From positions 1 through 64,000 of the forward strand of contig NZ_LBMG01000011.1 in NCBI RefSeq assembly GCF_001005315.1: a stretch of 64,000 bases of DNA, given 5' to 3'. Every line of letters begins with the position of its first letter. Positions within the stretch are counted from its first letter, which is position 1. A program made the translations under genes and the position numbers. The notes beneath the pieces were generated by a model. That model did not search any database. It saw only the letters and a list, made by a program, of their open reading frames with translations, and was not told the DNA's origin. The DNA is from Kordia jejudonensis. GTDB taxonomy: Bacteria > Bacteroidota > Bacteroidia > Flavobacteriales > Flavobacteriaceae. Shown here piece by piece: positions 44,781 through 53,188 of the stretch.

Positions 44781-44788
44781 TATATTTG
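44781..44788 (+). promoter_or_regulatory. -7 box of asnS
   Basis: TATATTTG followed by T fits the consensus, 20 bases before the asnS ATG. The -33 region is A/T-rich without a clear TTG. Confidence 0.5.
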
Positions 44789-44808
44789 TCGCCTAAATTA
44801 TTATTGAG

Positions 44809-46251
44809 ATGAAATCATACACAGTAGCTGAGTTATTGAGCTCAGAAACATTAGTACAAGAAGTTATTGTAAAAGGTTGGGTACGAACGTTTAGAGCAAA
44901 TCGTTTTATTGCTTTAAATGATGGTTCTACAATTAATAATATTCAATGTGTTGTTGATTTTGAGAATACCAATGAAGAAACCTTAAAACGTATCAATACT
45001 GGTGCAGCAGTTGCTATTAAAGGAGAATTGATTGAAAGTCAAGGAAAAGGACAAAAAGTAGAAGTTGCTGTAACTGACATTACAATTTTAGGAGATGCAG
45101 ATCCAGAAGAAGTATCAAAAACGATTCTTCAGCAAAAAAGGCACACGTTAGAAAAATTAAGAGAACAAGCACATTTACGCACACGTACCAATACATTTAG
45201 TGCCGTTATGCGTTTGCGATCTTCCTTATCGTTTGCAGTACACAAATATTTCATAGAAAACGGTTTTTACCACGTACATACGCCAATTGTAACGGGAAGT
45301 GATGCAGAAGGTGCGGGAGAAATGTTTAGAGTAACTACATTAGATCCTAAAAATCCGCCATTGGATGAAGAAGGAAATGTAGATTATTCACAAGATTTCT
45401 TCGGAAAGGAAACCAACTTAACGGTTTCTGGACAGTTAGAAGCAGAAACCTACGCAATGTCGTTAGGAAAAGTATATACATTTGGACCAACATTTAGAGC
45501 TGAAAACTCAAATACGTCACGTCATTTGGCAGAATTTTGGATGATTGAACCAGAAGTTGCCTTCATGGATTTGGCTGGAAACATGGACTTGGCAGAAGAT
45601 TTTATGAAATCAGTGCTTACGTATGTGTTAGAAAACAATACAGATGATTTAGCGTTTCTAGAAAATCGTTTGATTCAAGAAGACAAGTCAAAACCACAAG
45701 CTGAACGTAGCGAAATGACATTGACAGAGAAATTGCGTTTTGTAGTTGATAATAATTTTAAACGTGTAAGTTATACGGAAGCAATTGATATTTTACGCAA
45801 CTCGAAACCAAATAAGAAGAAGAAATTTAAATACCTAATCAACGAATGGGGCGCAGATTTACAAAGTGAACACGAGCGTTTCTTAGTAGAAAAGCACTTT
45901 AAATGTCCTGTAATTTTATTTGATTATCCAGCAAATATCAAAGCATTTTACATGCGTTTGAACGAAGATGAAAAAACAGTTCGTGCTATGGATATTTTAT
46001 TCCCTGGCATTGGAGAAATTGTTGGTGGATCGCAACGTGAAGAGCGTTTGGATGTATTGAAAGAAAAAATGGCAGCGTTAGATATTCCTGAGGAAGAACT
46101 TTGGTGGTATTTAGATTTACGTAAATACGGAACAGCTGTACATTCAGGTTTCGGATTAGGTTTTGAACGTTTGGTTATGTTTGCTACAGGAATGAGCAAT
46201 ATTAGAGACGTAATTCCTTATCCAAGAACACCATTAAACGCAGAATTTTAA
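44809..46251 (+). CDS. asnS: Asparaginyl-tRNA synthetase
   Basis: The 480-residue class II enzyme has an OB-fold anticodon domain at 1-115 (VKGWVRTFRANRFIALNDGS), motif 2 near TFGPTFRAENSNTSRHLAEFW, and motif 3 GFGLGFERLVMFATG near the end. The ENSNTSRHLAEFWM segment is typical of AsnRS rather than AspRS. It charges tRNA-Asn. A 162-base inverted-repeat element begins 3 bases after its stop. Confidence 0.97.
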   Translation: MKSYTVAELLSSETLVQEVIVKGWVRTFRANRFIALNDGSTINNIQCVVDFENTNEETLKRINTGAAVAIKGELIESQGKGQKVEVAVTDITILGDADPEEVSKTILQQKRHTLEKLREQAHLRTRTNTFSAVMRLRSSLSFAVHKYFIENGFYHVHTPIVTGSDAEGAGEMFRVTTLDPKNPPLDEEGNVDYSQDFFGKETNLTVSGQLEAETYAMSLGKVYTFGPTFRAENSNTSRHLAEFWMIEPEVAFMDLAGNMDLAEDFMKSVLTYVLENNTDDLAFLENRLIQEDKSKPQAERSEMTLTEKLRFVVDNNFKRVSYTEAIDILRNSKPNKKKKFKYLINEWGADLQSEHERFLVEKHFKCPVILFDYPANIKAFYMRLNEDEKTVRAMDILFPGIGEIVGGSQREERLDVLKEKMAALDIPEEELWWYLDLRKYGTAVHSGFGLGFERLVMFATGMSNIRDVIPYPRTPLNAEF

Positions 46252-46253
46252 AA

Positions 46254-46415
46254 TGAACTCGTTTAAACTTTTTTAATTTGCTAAAAAATTGCTCTTTTCA
46301 GCCCTGTTTTTACCTTTTTTTCGTTCCGTAGCGCTGCTATGAAACTCAAAAAAGCTGTCAACAGAACTTAAAACTGCTAATTTTCGCCTAAATCTGAAAA
46401 GCTTAAACGAGTTCA
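46254..46415. repeat. 162-bp element with 19-bp inverted ends
   Basis: The left arm TGAACTCGTTTAAACTTTT and the right arm AAAAGCTTAAACGAGTTCA pair in 18 of 19 positions. Inside, CTTTTCAG and CTGAAAAG allow an alternative fold. No reading frame or target-site duplication is evident. It could be a miniature mobile element or a large structured 3' region of asnS. Confidence 0.75.
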
Positions 46416-46438
46416 ATGTAAAAAGTGATATAAAAATT

Positions 46439-46470
46439 AAAAACCGTCAAGATTTTCTTGACGGTTTTTT
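46439..46470. terminator. Bidirectional terminator between asnS and lanthipeptide gene 4
   Basis: AAAACCGTCAAGA and TCTTGACGGTTTT form a perfect stem with a TTT loop and T-runs on both strands. Confidence 0.9.
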
Positions 46471-46484
46471 AGTAAGGTTAAATG

Positions 46485-46766
46485 CTAACAAAATACCGTT
46501 TTATTTGGGTCAAATGGACATGCACATGTTACTAAATCCCTACTAAGACACACAAAACCTTCGCACGAGATGCATTTTGTCTTTTGTTCTGAAATTATCG
46601 GAGGATTTGTAGTTGTAGCAGTGATTGTCAATATATCTGTATTGATCAATGTGTTACAAATCACAATAATTTGTGTTTGCTGCGCTCCACCGTGTGCAAT
46701 TTCCAAATTAGAAATGGTTCGTTTTTGAAGTGTTAGTTTCTTCAAATTCATTTTGCGTTTTTTCAT
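46485..46766 (-). CDS. Class I lanthipeptide-like precursor (4)
   Basis: The 93-residue precursor has a leader MKKRKMNLKKLTLQKRTISN with the LxLxKxxISNL pattern, ending AHGG near residue 27. The core begins with a long Thr/Ile-rich stretch (TLINTDILTITATTT) and ends in a Cys cluster (KCISCEGFVCLSRDLVTCAC, final C). It lies 10 kb from the other three precursors. The transcript ends at the terminator shared with asnS. A TPR/LuxR regulator gene lies upstream on the same strand, but no modification enzyme is near. Confidence 0.75.
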   Translation of the reverse strand: MKKRKMNLKKLTLQKRTISNLEIAHGGAQQTQIIVICNTLINTDILTITATTTNPPIISEQKTKCISCEGFVCLSRDLVTCACPFDPNKTVFC

Positions 46767-46842
46767 ACCTGTTCTGTTTTAATTAGGTTTATAATTTGTA
46801 AATCACGAAGTAGTTGTAAAATCCGTTTTCACGTGTTTGTAT

Positions 46843-46921
46843 CGAAAAACTAGCACCTTTATTTCTAGAAATAGTCTATTGAAAATGAATTTTAACAACC
46901 TACTTTCGTTTCTCAAAACTA
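46843..46921 (-). promoter_or_regulatory. Candidate promoter and shared box of lanthipeptide gene 4
   Basis: On the minus strand TAGTTTTG (46921-46914) and, further down, AAGGTGCTAGTTTTTC (46858-46843) resemble the pair before precursor 1. The spacing between the two parts differs (about 10 bases versus 55), so they may be independent signals. Confidence 0.35.
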
Positions 46922-47023
46922 GAAAACTTCGCTTTTTGTAACATCATTTTTACAATGACAAAACTGGGACAATCCTAATAAGAGTAAGGATTTTCCAATA
47001 AAACGAGACAAAAACGTGACACA

Positions 47024-48712
47024 CTATAAGCTATGAATGAATTTTTGCAATTCTTTTTCAGAAGTCAAGGTCATTTTTTTACGCAATCGGTATTTTCCTT
47101 TGCGGACACTTTCAGGTGAAATGGCTAATATGTTTGCAATTTCTTTGGTGTTAAAGTTGAGTCGAATTAAAGTGGCAAGTTTTAAATCGCCCATAGAATA
47201 TGAACGCACACTTATTTTGAAGCTTTTAAAAAAGTGAGGATATATGTGTTGAAAAAGTGATTTAAAAGTCAACCAATCATCTTCGGTTAAGATTTTAAAG
47301 TTGTATAATTTCTGAATTGTACTTTGAAATGTTTCTTGATCTTTTTCTGTGAATAATTCTTCCGATTGCAATCGAACATACGCATCTAATTCATTTTGAA
47401 TTTGCACCGTTTTTTTACGCTCTTTGGTAAGTTTATGCTGGATTTTCTTATTGACCAATGTACTTTGTGCAATTCGATTTAATAAAAATTGTTTTCTCCG
47501 CTTGTAAAGAAAAAACACAACGCCAAATAACACAACAGCTAAAATGATTACTAAAATTGTCTGTAATTTTTTGATTTTGGCTTCTTGCTGTACAATTTTA
47601 ATTTTTTCATCTTTCGCTTGAATTTCGCTGATGTATTTTTCTTTCAGAAATTCCTTCTGAGCTTTCATTAGCAACGCTTCTTCTTTTAACTGTTGGTATT
47701 TTTTTGAGAACGATAATGCCTTTGGATAGTCATGCAGTTGTTCATAAATCTTAGAAATTAGATACGTACAATTCATCTTATTACTAGAATACATGCTTTT
47801 TTGCAACTTATCATATGATTTTTGGGCATATTGCAACGCGACTTCATATTGTTTTAATTCAAAGTAAATTTGCCCAAGCAATAAATGAAGTCCCGCAATT
47901 TTCTTTTTTTTCTTAAATTTTTCAACCCATTCGGCACAAATCAATGCTGTTTGTAACGCTTCATTGTATCTTCCCGTATAATAATATACTTTTGCAATTT
48001 CTGTATTTGTCAATACCAAATGAAATTGTTGTTTTAGCGTTGGCACTCTTTCAGTAACAATTTTTAAGGCTTCCAACAAGTAAAGTTCCGCTTCTCCGTA
48101 TGCTTTCAATTTTGTATAATATGCAGACATTTTACGGTATACAAATGCTTTGTCCAACTTGGGATTTTTCTCTGTTAAATCGAGTGCCTTTTTAAAGTAA
48201 ATAATTGCTTCTTCATGCAATCCAAGTTCTACCAAAGCGCTTGCCAACTTTACATGGCTGTTTATTGAAACACGATCATTGTCATAAATTTTCACAATTT
48301 CGATGGCTTTCTTATAATTTTTGATAGCTTCTTTTAAGTGTCCTTGCAGCCGTAATACAAAACCTCTGCGGTTACAAATACGAGCTTCGTACAAACCGTC
48401 ACTGAGTTGCGGAAGTAACTTATCGCCTTCAACTAAATAGTACAAGCTTTTCTCTAGGTCTTCTTTTACAAAAGCATAAAAATCACTCAATTTCAAATAC
48501 ACGGTTATCAAATGATCTGGTTTTTCAATTGATACCAGTCTTGCTTGTTCTAAATAGTACAAAGCAGAATCTTGCTTTACATATGCTATTTCAGCAAATC
48601 GCTGTAAATATTTTTCATAAAGCTCTTGTGATGAACTCATCATTTTTGAGCATCCTAAAAAGAAAAATACAAATAAAAGAATGCGCCTTTGATAGAAAAG
48701 AAGTAGTTGCAT
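47024..48712 (-). CDS. TPR-repeat sensor/regulator with LuxR-type HTH
   Basis: The 562-residue protein starts with a hydrophobic signal ending near FFLGCSK, a possible lipobox. About seven TPR units follow (residues 30-345; for example AIKNYKKAIEIVKIYDNDR). A coiled coil rich in Lys/Glu precedes a membrane helix at about 383-402 (TILVIILAVVLFGVVFFLYK). The C-terminus is a LuxR/GerE-type helix-turn-helix (LATLIRLNFNTKEIANILAI). Such TPR-TM-HTH proteins are common one-piece regulators in Flavobacteriia. It is upstream of the lanthipeptide gene on the same strand; control of it is only a guess. Confidence 0.83.
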   Translation of the reverse strand: MQLLLFYQRRILLFVFFFLGCSKMMSSSQELYEKYLQRFAEIAYVKQDSALYYLEQARLVSIEKPDHLITVYLKLSDFYAFVKEDLEKSLYYLVEGDKLLPQLSDGLYEARICNRRGFVLRLQGHLKEAIKNYKKAIEIVKIYDNDRVSINSHVKLASALVELGLHEEAIIYFKKALDLTEKNPKLDKAFVYRKMSAYYTKLKAYGEAELYLLEALKIVTERVPTLKQQFHLVLTNTEIAKVYYYTGRYNEALQTALICAEWVEKFKKKKKIAGLHLLLGQIYFELKQYEVALQYAQKSYDKLQKSMYSSNKMNCTYLISKIYEQLHDYPKALSFSKKYQQLKEEALLMKAQKEFLKEKYISEIQAKDEKIKIVQQEAKIKKLQTILVIILAVVLFGVVFFLYKRRKQFLLNRIAQSTLVNKKIQHKLTKERKKTVQIQNELDAYVRLQSEELFTEKDQETFQSTIQKLYNFKILTEDDWLTFKSLFQHIYPHFFKSFKISVRSYSMGDLKLATLIRLNFNTKEIANILAISPESVRKGKYRLRKKMTLTSEKELQKFIHSL

Positions 48713-49103
48713 GCAATACGATTTTTAATACTATTTAAAATAACTTTTTTTTCAAAAGTTAAAAAAGGGTGTTATTCCCCAAAAGTGTATTTTTTTTTGC
48801 GAGAACTAAAGTAATCTCAAATTCATGCTAAATAGACTTTCACAGTATATTTTCAATAATTTTCATCATCTTTACAATTAAAACAGCACCAATTTTTTCC
48901 GCTTGAGCTTCCATTACGATGCAAGGTTTTTTATATTTGTGTAATCACAGAAGTCTGATTTATGCAAAAACGGTATCGTTTTTGATTGATTGGAAAATTA
49001 AAACCATCAACAAGAGAGATTTCGTTTATAGATTACGTGTAGAAACAGTACACTAAAAACGTTAGTCAAAATCGGTTCTTTTTGAGGAAACCAACCAATT
49101 CAT
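48713..49103. other. Intergenic region between divergent regulator and rpoN
   Basis: No convincing gene lies in these 391 bases. TATATTTG at 48932-48939 is a possible -7 box for rpoN with a long leader (about 160 bases). A 45-codon open frame (48919-49056) overlaps it and shows no protein-like features. Confidence 0.45.
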
Positions 49104-50561
49104 ATGCTTAAACAACAACTCAATTTTAGATTATCTCAAAAATTATCTCCACAACAAATCCAGTTGATGAAGTTGATTCAGTTGCCTACACAGGCTTTTG
49201 AACAACGCTTAAAGCAAGAATTAGAAGAAAATCCTGCGCTCGATAACGGAAAAGAACAGCTTGAAGAATATGATAGTGACTTGTCTAACGAATATGAAGA
49301 CGATTATGGCAATGAAACGATTGCTGCCGAAGATATTAATGTTGACGATTATTTGAGCGATGACGAAATTCCGAGTTACCGTTTGCAAGCAAATAATTAC
49401 AGTGCGGATGATGATGAAAAGAGTGTTCCGTATGCTTCAGGAACTTCGTTTAATCAATATTTAAAAACACAATTAAACACCTTCAGGCTTTCTGACGAAG
49501 ACAGAGAAATTGCAGAGTTTTTAATTGGAAGTGTGGACGAAAGCGGTTATATCCGTAGACCTTTGGAAGATATTGTAGACGATTTAGCCTTCACGCAAAA
49601 TATATTTACAACGGACGAAAACGTTGAAAAAATACTAAATATTGTACACGATCTCGATCCTGCTGGAGTTGGCGCACGTGACTTACAAGAATGCTTGTTG
49701 ATTCAACTACGCAGAAAAGATCCGACGCCATCAATAGACTTGGCAATTGATATTTTAGACAAGTCTTTTGAGCATTTTACCAAGAAACATTATAAGAAGC
49801 TATTACAGAAATTTGATATCACAGAAGTAGATTTACGCGATGCAATTTTAGAAATTGAACGTTTAAATCCAAAACCTGGTGGATCGTATGGCGGAAATAC
49901 AAAAATTATAGAACACATTGTTCCAGATTTTACCATTCGTATTGTAGAAGGTATTTTAGAGTTGACGCTAAACGGACGAAATGCACCTGAATTACATGTT
50001 TCTAGAGAATACAATGACATGTTGAAAGGCTATAAAGACACGCGTGAAAAAACGAAATCACAGAAAGACGCCGTAATGTTCATTAAGCAAAAGTTAGATG
50101 CTGCAAAATGGTTCATAGACGCCATAAAACAACGTCAGCAGACACTTTTAGTGACGATGAATGCCATTCTTCATTATCAAGAGGAATATTTCCTTACGGG
50201 AGATGAGCGCAAGCTAAAACCAATGATTTTGAAAGATATTGCCGATATGATTAACATGGACGTTTCTACCGTGTCGCGTGTGGCAAATAGTAAATATGTT
50301 GATACACCTTACGGCACAAAATTGATTAAAGAATTTTTCTCTGAATCGATGAAAAATGAGCAAGGAGAAGATGTTTCTACACGAGAAATTAAAAAGATTC
50401 TGGAAACGGTTATTGAAGATGAGAGCAAGAAAAAACCGTTAACAGACGAAAAGTTGGCCACTATTTTAAAAGAAAAAGGATATCCAATTGCGCGTAGAAC
50501 TGTTGCAAAATACAGAGAACAGCTCGATATTCCTGTGGCACGATTACGAAAGAAGATATAG
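49104..50561 (+). CDS. rpoN: RNA polymerase sigma-54 factor
   Basis: The 485-residue protein has the Gln/Leu-rich region I (QQIQLMKLIQLPTQAFEQRL), an acidic region II at 45-110, the core-binding domain, then an HTH (DVSTVSRVANSKY near 390). The RpoN box ARRTVAKYRE lies near the C-terminus and reads the -24 element. It needs AAA+ activators; none is in the window. The next gene starts at the base directly after its stop codon. Confidence 0.97.
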   Translation: MLKQQLNFRLSQKLSPQQIQLMKLIQLPTQAFEQRLKQELEENPALDNGKEQLEEYDSDLSNEYEDDYGNETIAAEDINVDDYLSDDEIPSYRLQANNYSADDDEKSVPYASGTSFNQYLKTQLNTFRLSDEDREIAEFLIGSVDESGYIRRPLEDIVDDLAFTQNIFTTDENVEKILNIVHDLDPAGVGARDLQECLLIQLRRKDPTPSIDLAIDILDKSFEHFTKKHYKKLLQKFDITEVDLRDAILEIERLNPKPGGSYGGNTKIIEHIVPDFTIRIVEGILELTLNGRNAPELHVSREYNDMLKGYKDTREKTKSQKDAVMFIKQKLDAAKWFIDAIKQRQQTLLVTMNAILHYQEEYFLTGDERKLKPMILKDIADMINMDVSTVSRVANSKYVDTPYGTKLIKEFFSESMKNEQGEDVSTREIKKILETVIEDESKKKPLTDEKLATILKEKGYPIARRTVAKYREQLDIPVARLRKKI

Positions 50562-51161
50562 ATGCGCACTTTTTTAAAGTTTATATCATACCTTTTTCAC
50601 CCTATTTTTATTCCAATTATGGCAACAGTTGGCTATTTTTTAGTCACGCCAAGGATGTATGATCTTAATTTTAAGATTGATGTTTCTATCACGACCGTTA
50701 TTTTTACTATTTGTATTCCGATGCTGATTTTTATCTTGTTGAGGCGTTTTAAAATGATTGATTCTATTTTTTTGAAAGAGGTTTCTCAGCGTAAAGTACC
50801 GCTATATATTTACATCCTGATTTTATTTTTAATCATTACCAAAGTGATTACAAAATCTATTTTTGCAGAGTTATTCGATTTTTATTTGGCCACATTAATT
50901 TCTTCTGTAATCTGTCTTATGTTAGTATTTTTTAGAATAAAGGCAAGCATGCACATGATGGGAATTTCAGGATTGGTCATGTTTTTAGTCGTCTTGAGTA
51001 TTTCGTATCAAGTGAATATTACCTTTGCATTGAGTATTTTAATCTTTATGATTGGACTTGTAGCAACTTCCCGATTATTTTTGAAAGCACACACTTTTAC
51101 TGAACTTGTTATTGGCTTTTTTATTGGCTGGATTCCGCAGTTGTTGGTTACGTATTGGTAA
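50562..51161 (+). CDS. Divergent PAP2-like membrane protein
   Basis: The 199-residue protein has six hydrophobic helices. FRIKASMHMMG near 128 takes the place of the PSGH motif of PAP2 phosphatases, and TSRLFLKAHTFTELV near 170 matches SRxxxxxHxxxD, with Glu in place of the final Asp. Lipid-phosphate phosphatase activity is therefore possible but not assured. The gene abuts rpoN. Its stop codon is followed at once by a heptamer array. Confidence 0.65.
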   Translation: MRTFLKFISYLFHPIFIPIMATVGYFLVTPRMYDLNFKIDVSITTVIFTICIPMLIFILLRRFKMIDSIFLKEVSQRKVPLYIYILILFLIITKVITKSIFAELFDFYLATLISSVICLMLVFFRIKASMHMMGISGLVMFLVVLSISYQVNITFALSILIFMIGLVATSRLFLKAHTFTELVIGFFIGWIPQLLVTYW

Positions 51162-51227
51162 TTTGGGTTTTGGGTTTTGGGTTTTGGGTCTTGGGTCTTG
51201 GGTCTTTAATCTTGGGTCTTGGGTCTT
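51162..51227. repeat. Heptamer array TTTGGGT/CTTGGGT
   Basis: Four copies of TTTGGGT, then CTTGGGT copies with one interruption, start directly after the PAP2-like stop. On the plus strand it gives at least five GGG runs with 4-base spacers, a canonical G-quadruplex pattern. Confidence 0.92.
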
Positions 51228-51250
51228 TGGTGTTGTGAGATTCGCTTGAA

Positions 51251-51976
51251 CTATAATATATAAAACATCAGTCCTACTTTGATGGCGTTCATGTCAAAAG
51301 ATTCGCCTTCTAAGGTTTTTGTTTCGTCCTTAAAAAGTTGGTTTAATCCATAATAGACATGAAAATTCCATGTATTGTATCCTGCGCTTAGCGTTAGTCC
51401 GTACTGAAATCGATTGAAGTCATCATTGGTAAATTTTAAATCTCCGCTGTCTCCCACAAATTTCGAAGTTGCCAACAAGACGTATCCTGCTTTAAATCCT
51501 GCATAAATACGCCAAAATTGATATGTCTCTGCCGTGGAAGTTCTCCAACGAAATTCAATAGGAAGTTCTACGATGTGCGTTCTGTATTTGTTTCGTTTGA
51601 AATTCTCATCGCTTTCAATTTCTTGATAGGTAATTCCGTTGTCGGTTTGTGTAGCTTTTAAGTTATGGAAGTAAGCATTGTATGAATATCCTAAACCGAT
51701 TCCTATAGCTTTGTTTCGCTTTTTATTGATTGGAAAATCTCTGATGACACCTAAATGCAATCCGTTTGATAAATTATTTTGTGAAATTCCGCTAGGTCTA
51801 TTTTGAAGAATATTATACGTAATACCAATATAAAACTGATCTTCACGGTAGTTTGCATCAGGAAGTGTATCCATGACAGGTATAGTATTTTCAACTTCTT
51901 CTTGCGCAGTTACATATTGAAAACCTATGATTATGAGCAGTATTCCGACACAGATTCGTTTTGTCATTTCGTTCAT
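51251..51976 (-). CDS. PorT-family outer-membrane beta-barrel
   Basis: The 241-residue protein has a signal peptide ending near YVTAQ (about residue 25). Alternating beta strands follow (LHLGVIRDFP, GIGLGYSYNAYF, IVELPIEFRWRTST, YAGFKAGYVLL, SAGYNTWNFHVYY), and the C-terminus is VGLMFYIL. The pattern fits PorT-type barrels, some of which belong to the type IX secretion and gliding machinery. Whether this copy does so is uncertain. It is separated by a terminator from the exbD genes on the same strand. Confidence 0.8.
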   Translation of the reverse strand: MNEMTKRICVGILLIIIGFQYVTAQEEVENTIPVMDTLPDANYREDQFYIGITYNILQNRPSGISQNNLSNGLHLGVIRDFPINKKRNKAIGIGLGYSYNAYFHNLKATQTDNGITYQEIESDENFKRNKYRTHIVELPIEFRWRTSTAETYQFWRIYAGFKAGYVLLATSKFVGDSGDLKFTNDDFNRFQYGLTLSAGYNTWNFHVYYGLNQLFKDETKTLEGESFDMNAIKVGLMFYIL

Positions 51977-52017
51977 TTCTAACGCTAGTTTGTAGATATT
52001 TACAACTAAGATACTAC

Positions 52018-52048
52018 AAAAAAAGCACTCTATGTAGAGTGCTTTTTT
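52018..52048. terminator. Terminator of the exb operon
   Basis: AAAAAAGCACTCTA and TAGAGTGCTTTTTT form a perfect 14-bp stem with a 2-base loop and T-runs both ways. Confidence 0.9.
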
Positions 52049-52075
52049 GATATAAAAATTTAAGATCTTCTATTA

Positions 52076-52555
52076 TTAATTCTGGCTTACATCACCTTTT
52101 CTAGTGGTGTAATTAATTTTTAAAGCATTAATTTCACGAAGTTGTTGTTTGATATCAGATATCAATCCCATATTCGTTTCTTTATCTACTTTTAAGGCAG
52201 TAATAGCAACGTTTTGATATTCTTGCCCTAGATCATTATTAATAGTATTAAACCAGTAATCTTTGATTTCAGAAACATCTGCAAATTTATCATTTAACTG
52301 AATTTTTGCCTGTGTTCCAAATTCTTTTTGATATCGCTCACTTGGTTTCCCAGCATAGATATAAATTACTTTGTCTGTCTTATCAAGTGTTTGTACTTGA
52401 TTTGCATACGGTAATTCTTGTTTTACCTTGTAATCGTCTTTCTTAAATGTTGTTACCGTCATAAAGAAGAATAATAACATAAATACGATATCTGGTAAAG
52501 CTGCTGTAGATACTGGTGGCAATTCACCACTTTTTTTCTTTTTAAATTTAGACAT
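52076..52555 (-). CDS. exbD: ExbD/TolR-type protein (2)
   Basis: The 159-residue protein has a basic start (SKFKKKKSGELPP), a single membrane helix with the essential Asp (LPDIVFMLLFFFMTVTTF near 24-41) and a periplasmic domain. With ExbB it forms the proton-driven motor for TonB- or Tol-type processes. It is the last gene of a four-gene operon, 13 bases after the first exbD. Having two different ExbD subunits is common in Flavobacteriia. Confidence 0.9.
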   Translation of the reverse strand: MSKFKKKKSGELPPVSTAALPDIVFMLLFFFMTVTTFKKDDYKVKQELPYANQVQTLDKTDKVIYIYAGKPSERYQKEFGTQAKIQLNDKFADVSEIKDYWFNTINNDLGQEYQNVAITALKVDKETNMGLISDIKQQLREINALKINYTTRKGDVSQN

Positions 52556-52568
52556 AGTAGCTACGTTT

Positions 52569-53186
52569 TTAATTACTAGTTTCTGCTTCCGATATTTTTA
52601 AAGGATACATATCCTTTATTACATCCATTTTCTTTTTTAAATCTTCTTTTAGCTTTTCGCTGGTTTGAGGATTTGTAGCAATGGAATCCATAGATGTGTA
52701 CTTCATCTGATATAATTTTTGCGCTTCTCTGTTACGCAAGAAATTATAAGCTCCTACAAGCTCGTTCTGTACTGAGATGAATGTTCCATACTCAGTTTCT
52801 CTATCATTTCTAACGGAGATAATAGCTTTATTAGGATGATCTGACGAATCTTCTTTTTTATCTCCTTGGCAATAATTACAAGGCTCTCCGTTTTCATTAG
52901 TTCCTCCACCGTTGTCTAAGAATGCAATTGCTGCTTCACGCAAATCGCTCAAAGCCATTACTTCCTCTTCAACAAGCAAATCGTTATTCTTGTTTACTAA
53001 AACAGTAAATAAGTTTTTCTGCTTAATAATTGGTGGTGTTACTCCTGGAGGTGGCATTGGTGGTAACTTTCTGTTAATACCTGAGTCCACTTCAAAAGTC
53101 GTAGTTACTAAGAAAAAGATAAGCAGTAAGAATGCAATATCTGCCATAGAACCTGCATTAACTTCTGGTATATTTCTTCTTCCCAT
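52569..53186 (-). CDS. exbD: ExbD/TolR-type protein (1)
   Basis: The 205-residue protein has the helix MADIAFLLLIFFLVTTTF near 14-31 with the conserved Asp. The periplasmic part is longer than usual (about 150 residues) because of an insert with NGEPCNYCQGDKKED near 98-112, a CxxC pair. The pair may form a disulfide or bind a metal. The gene lies 2 bases after the small membrane protein gene and 13 bases before the second exbD. Confidence 0.9.
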   Translation of the reverse strand: MGRRNIPEVNAGSMADIAFLLLIFFLVTTTFEVDSGINRKLPPMPPPGVTPPIIKQKNLFTVLVNKNNDLLVEEEVMALSDLREAAIAFLDNGGGTNENGEPCNYCQGDKKEDSSDHPNKAIISVRNDRETEYGTFISVQNELVGAYNFLRNREAQKLYQMKYTSMDSIATNPQTSEKLKEDLKKKMDVIKDMYPLKISEAETSN

Positions 53187-53188
53187 AA

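Noticed and set aside
48919-49056. 45-codon open frame upstream of rpoN
   Set aside because: Composition is not protein-like, it overlaps a probable -7 box and no family is recognised.
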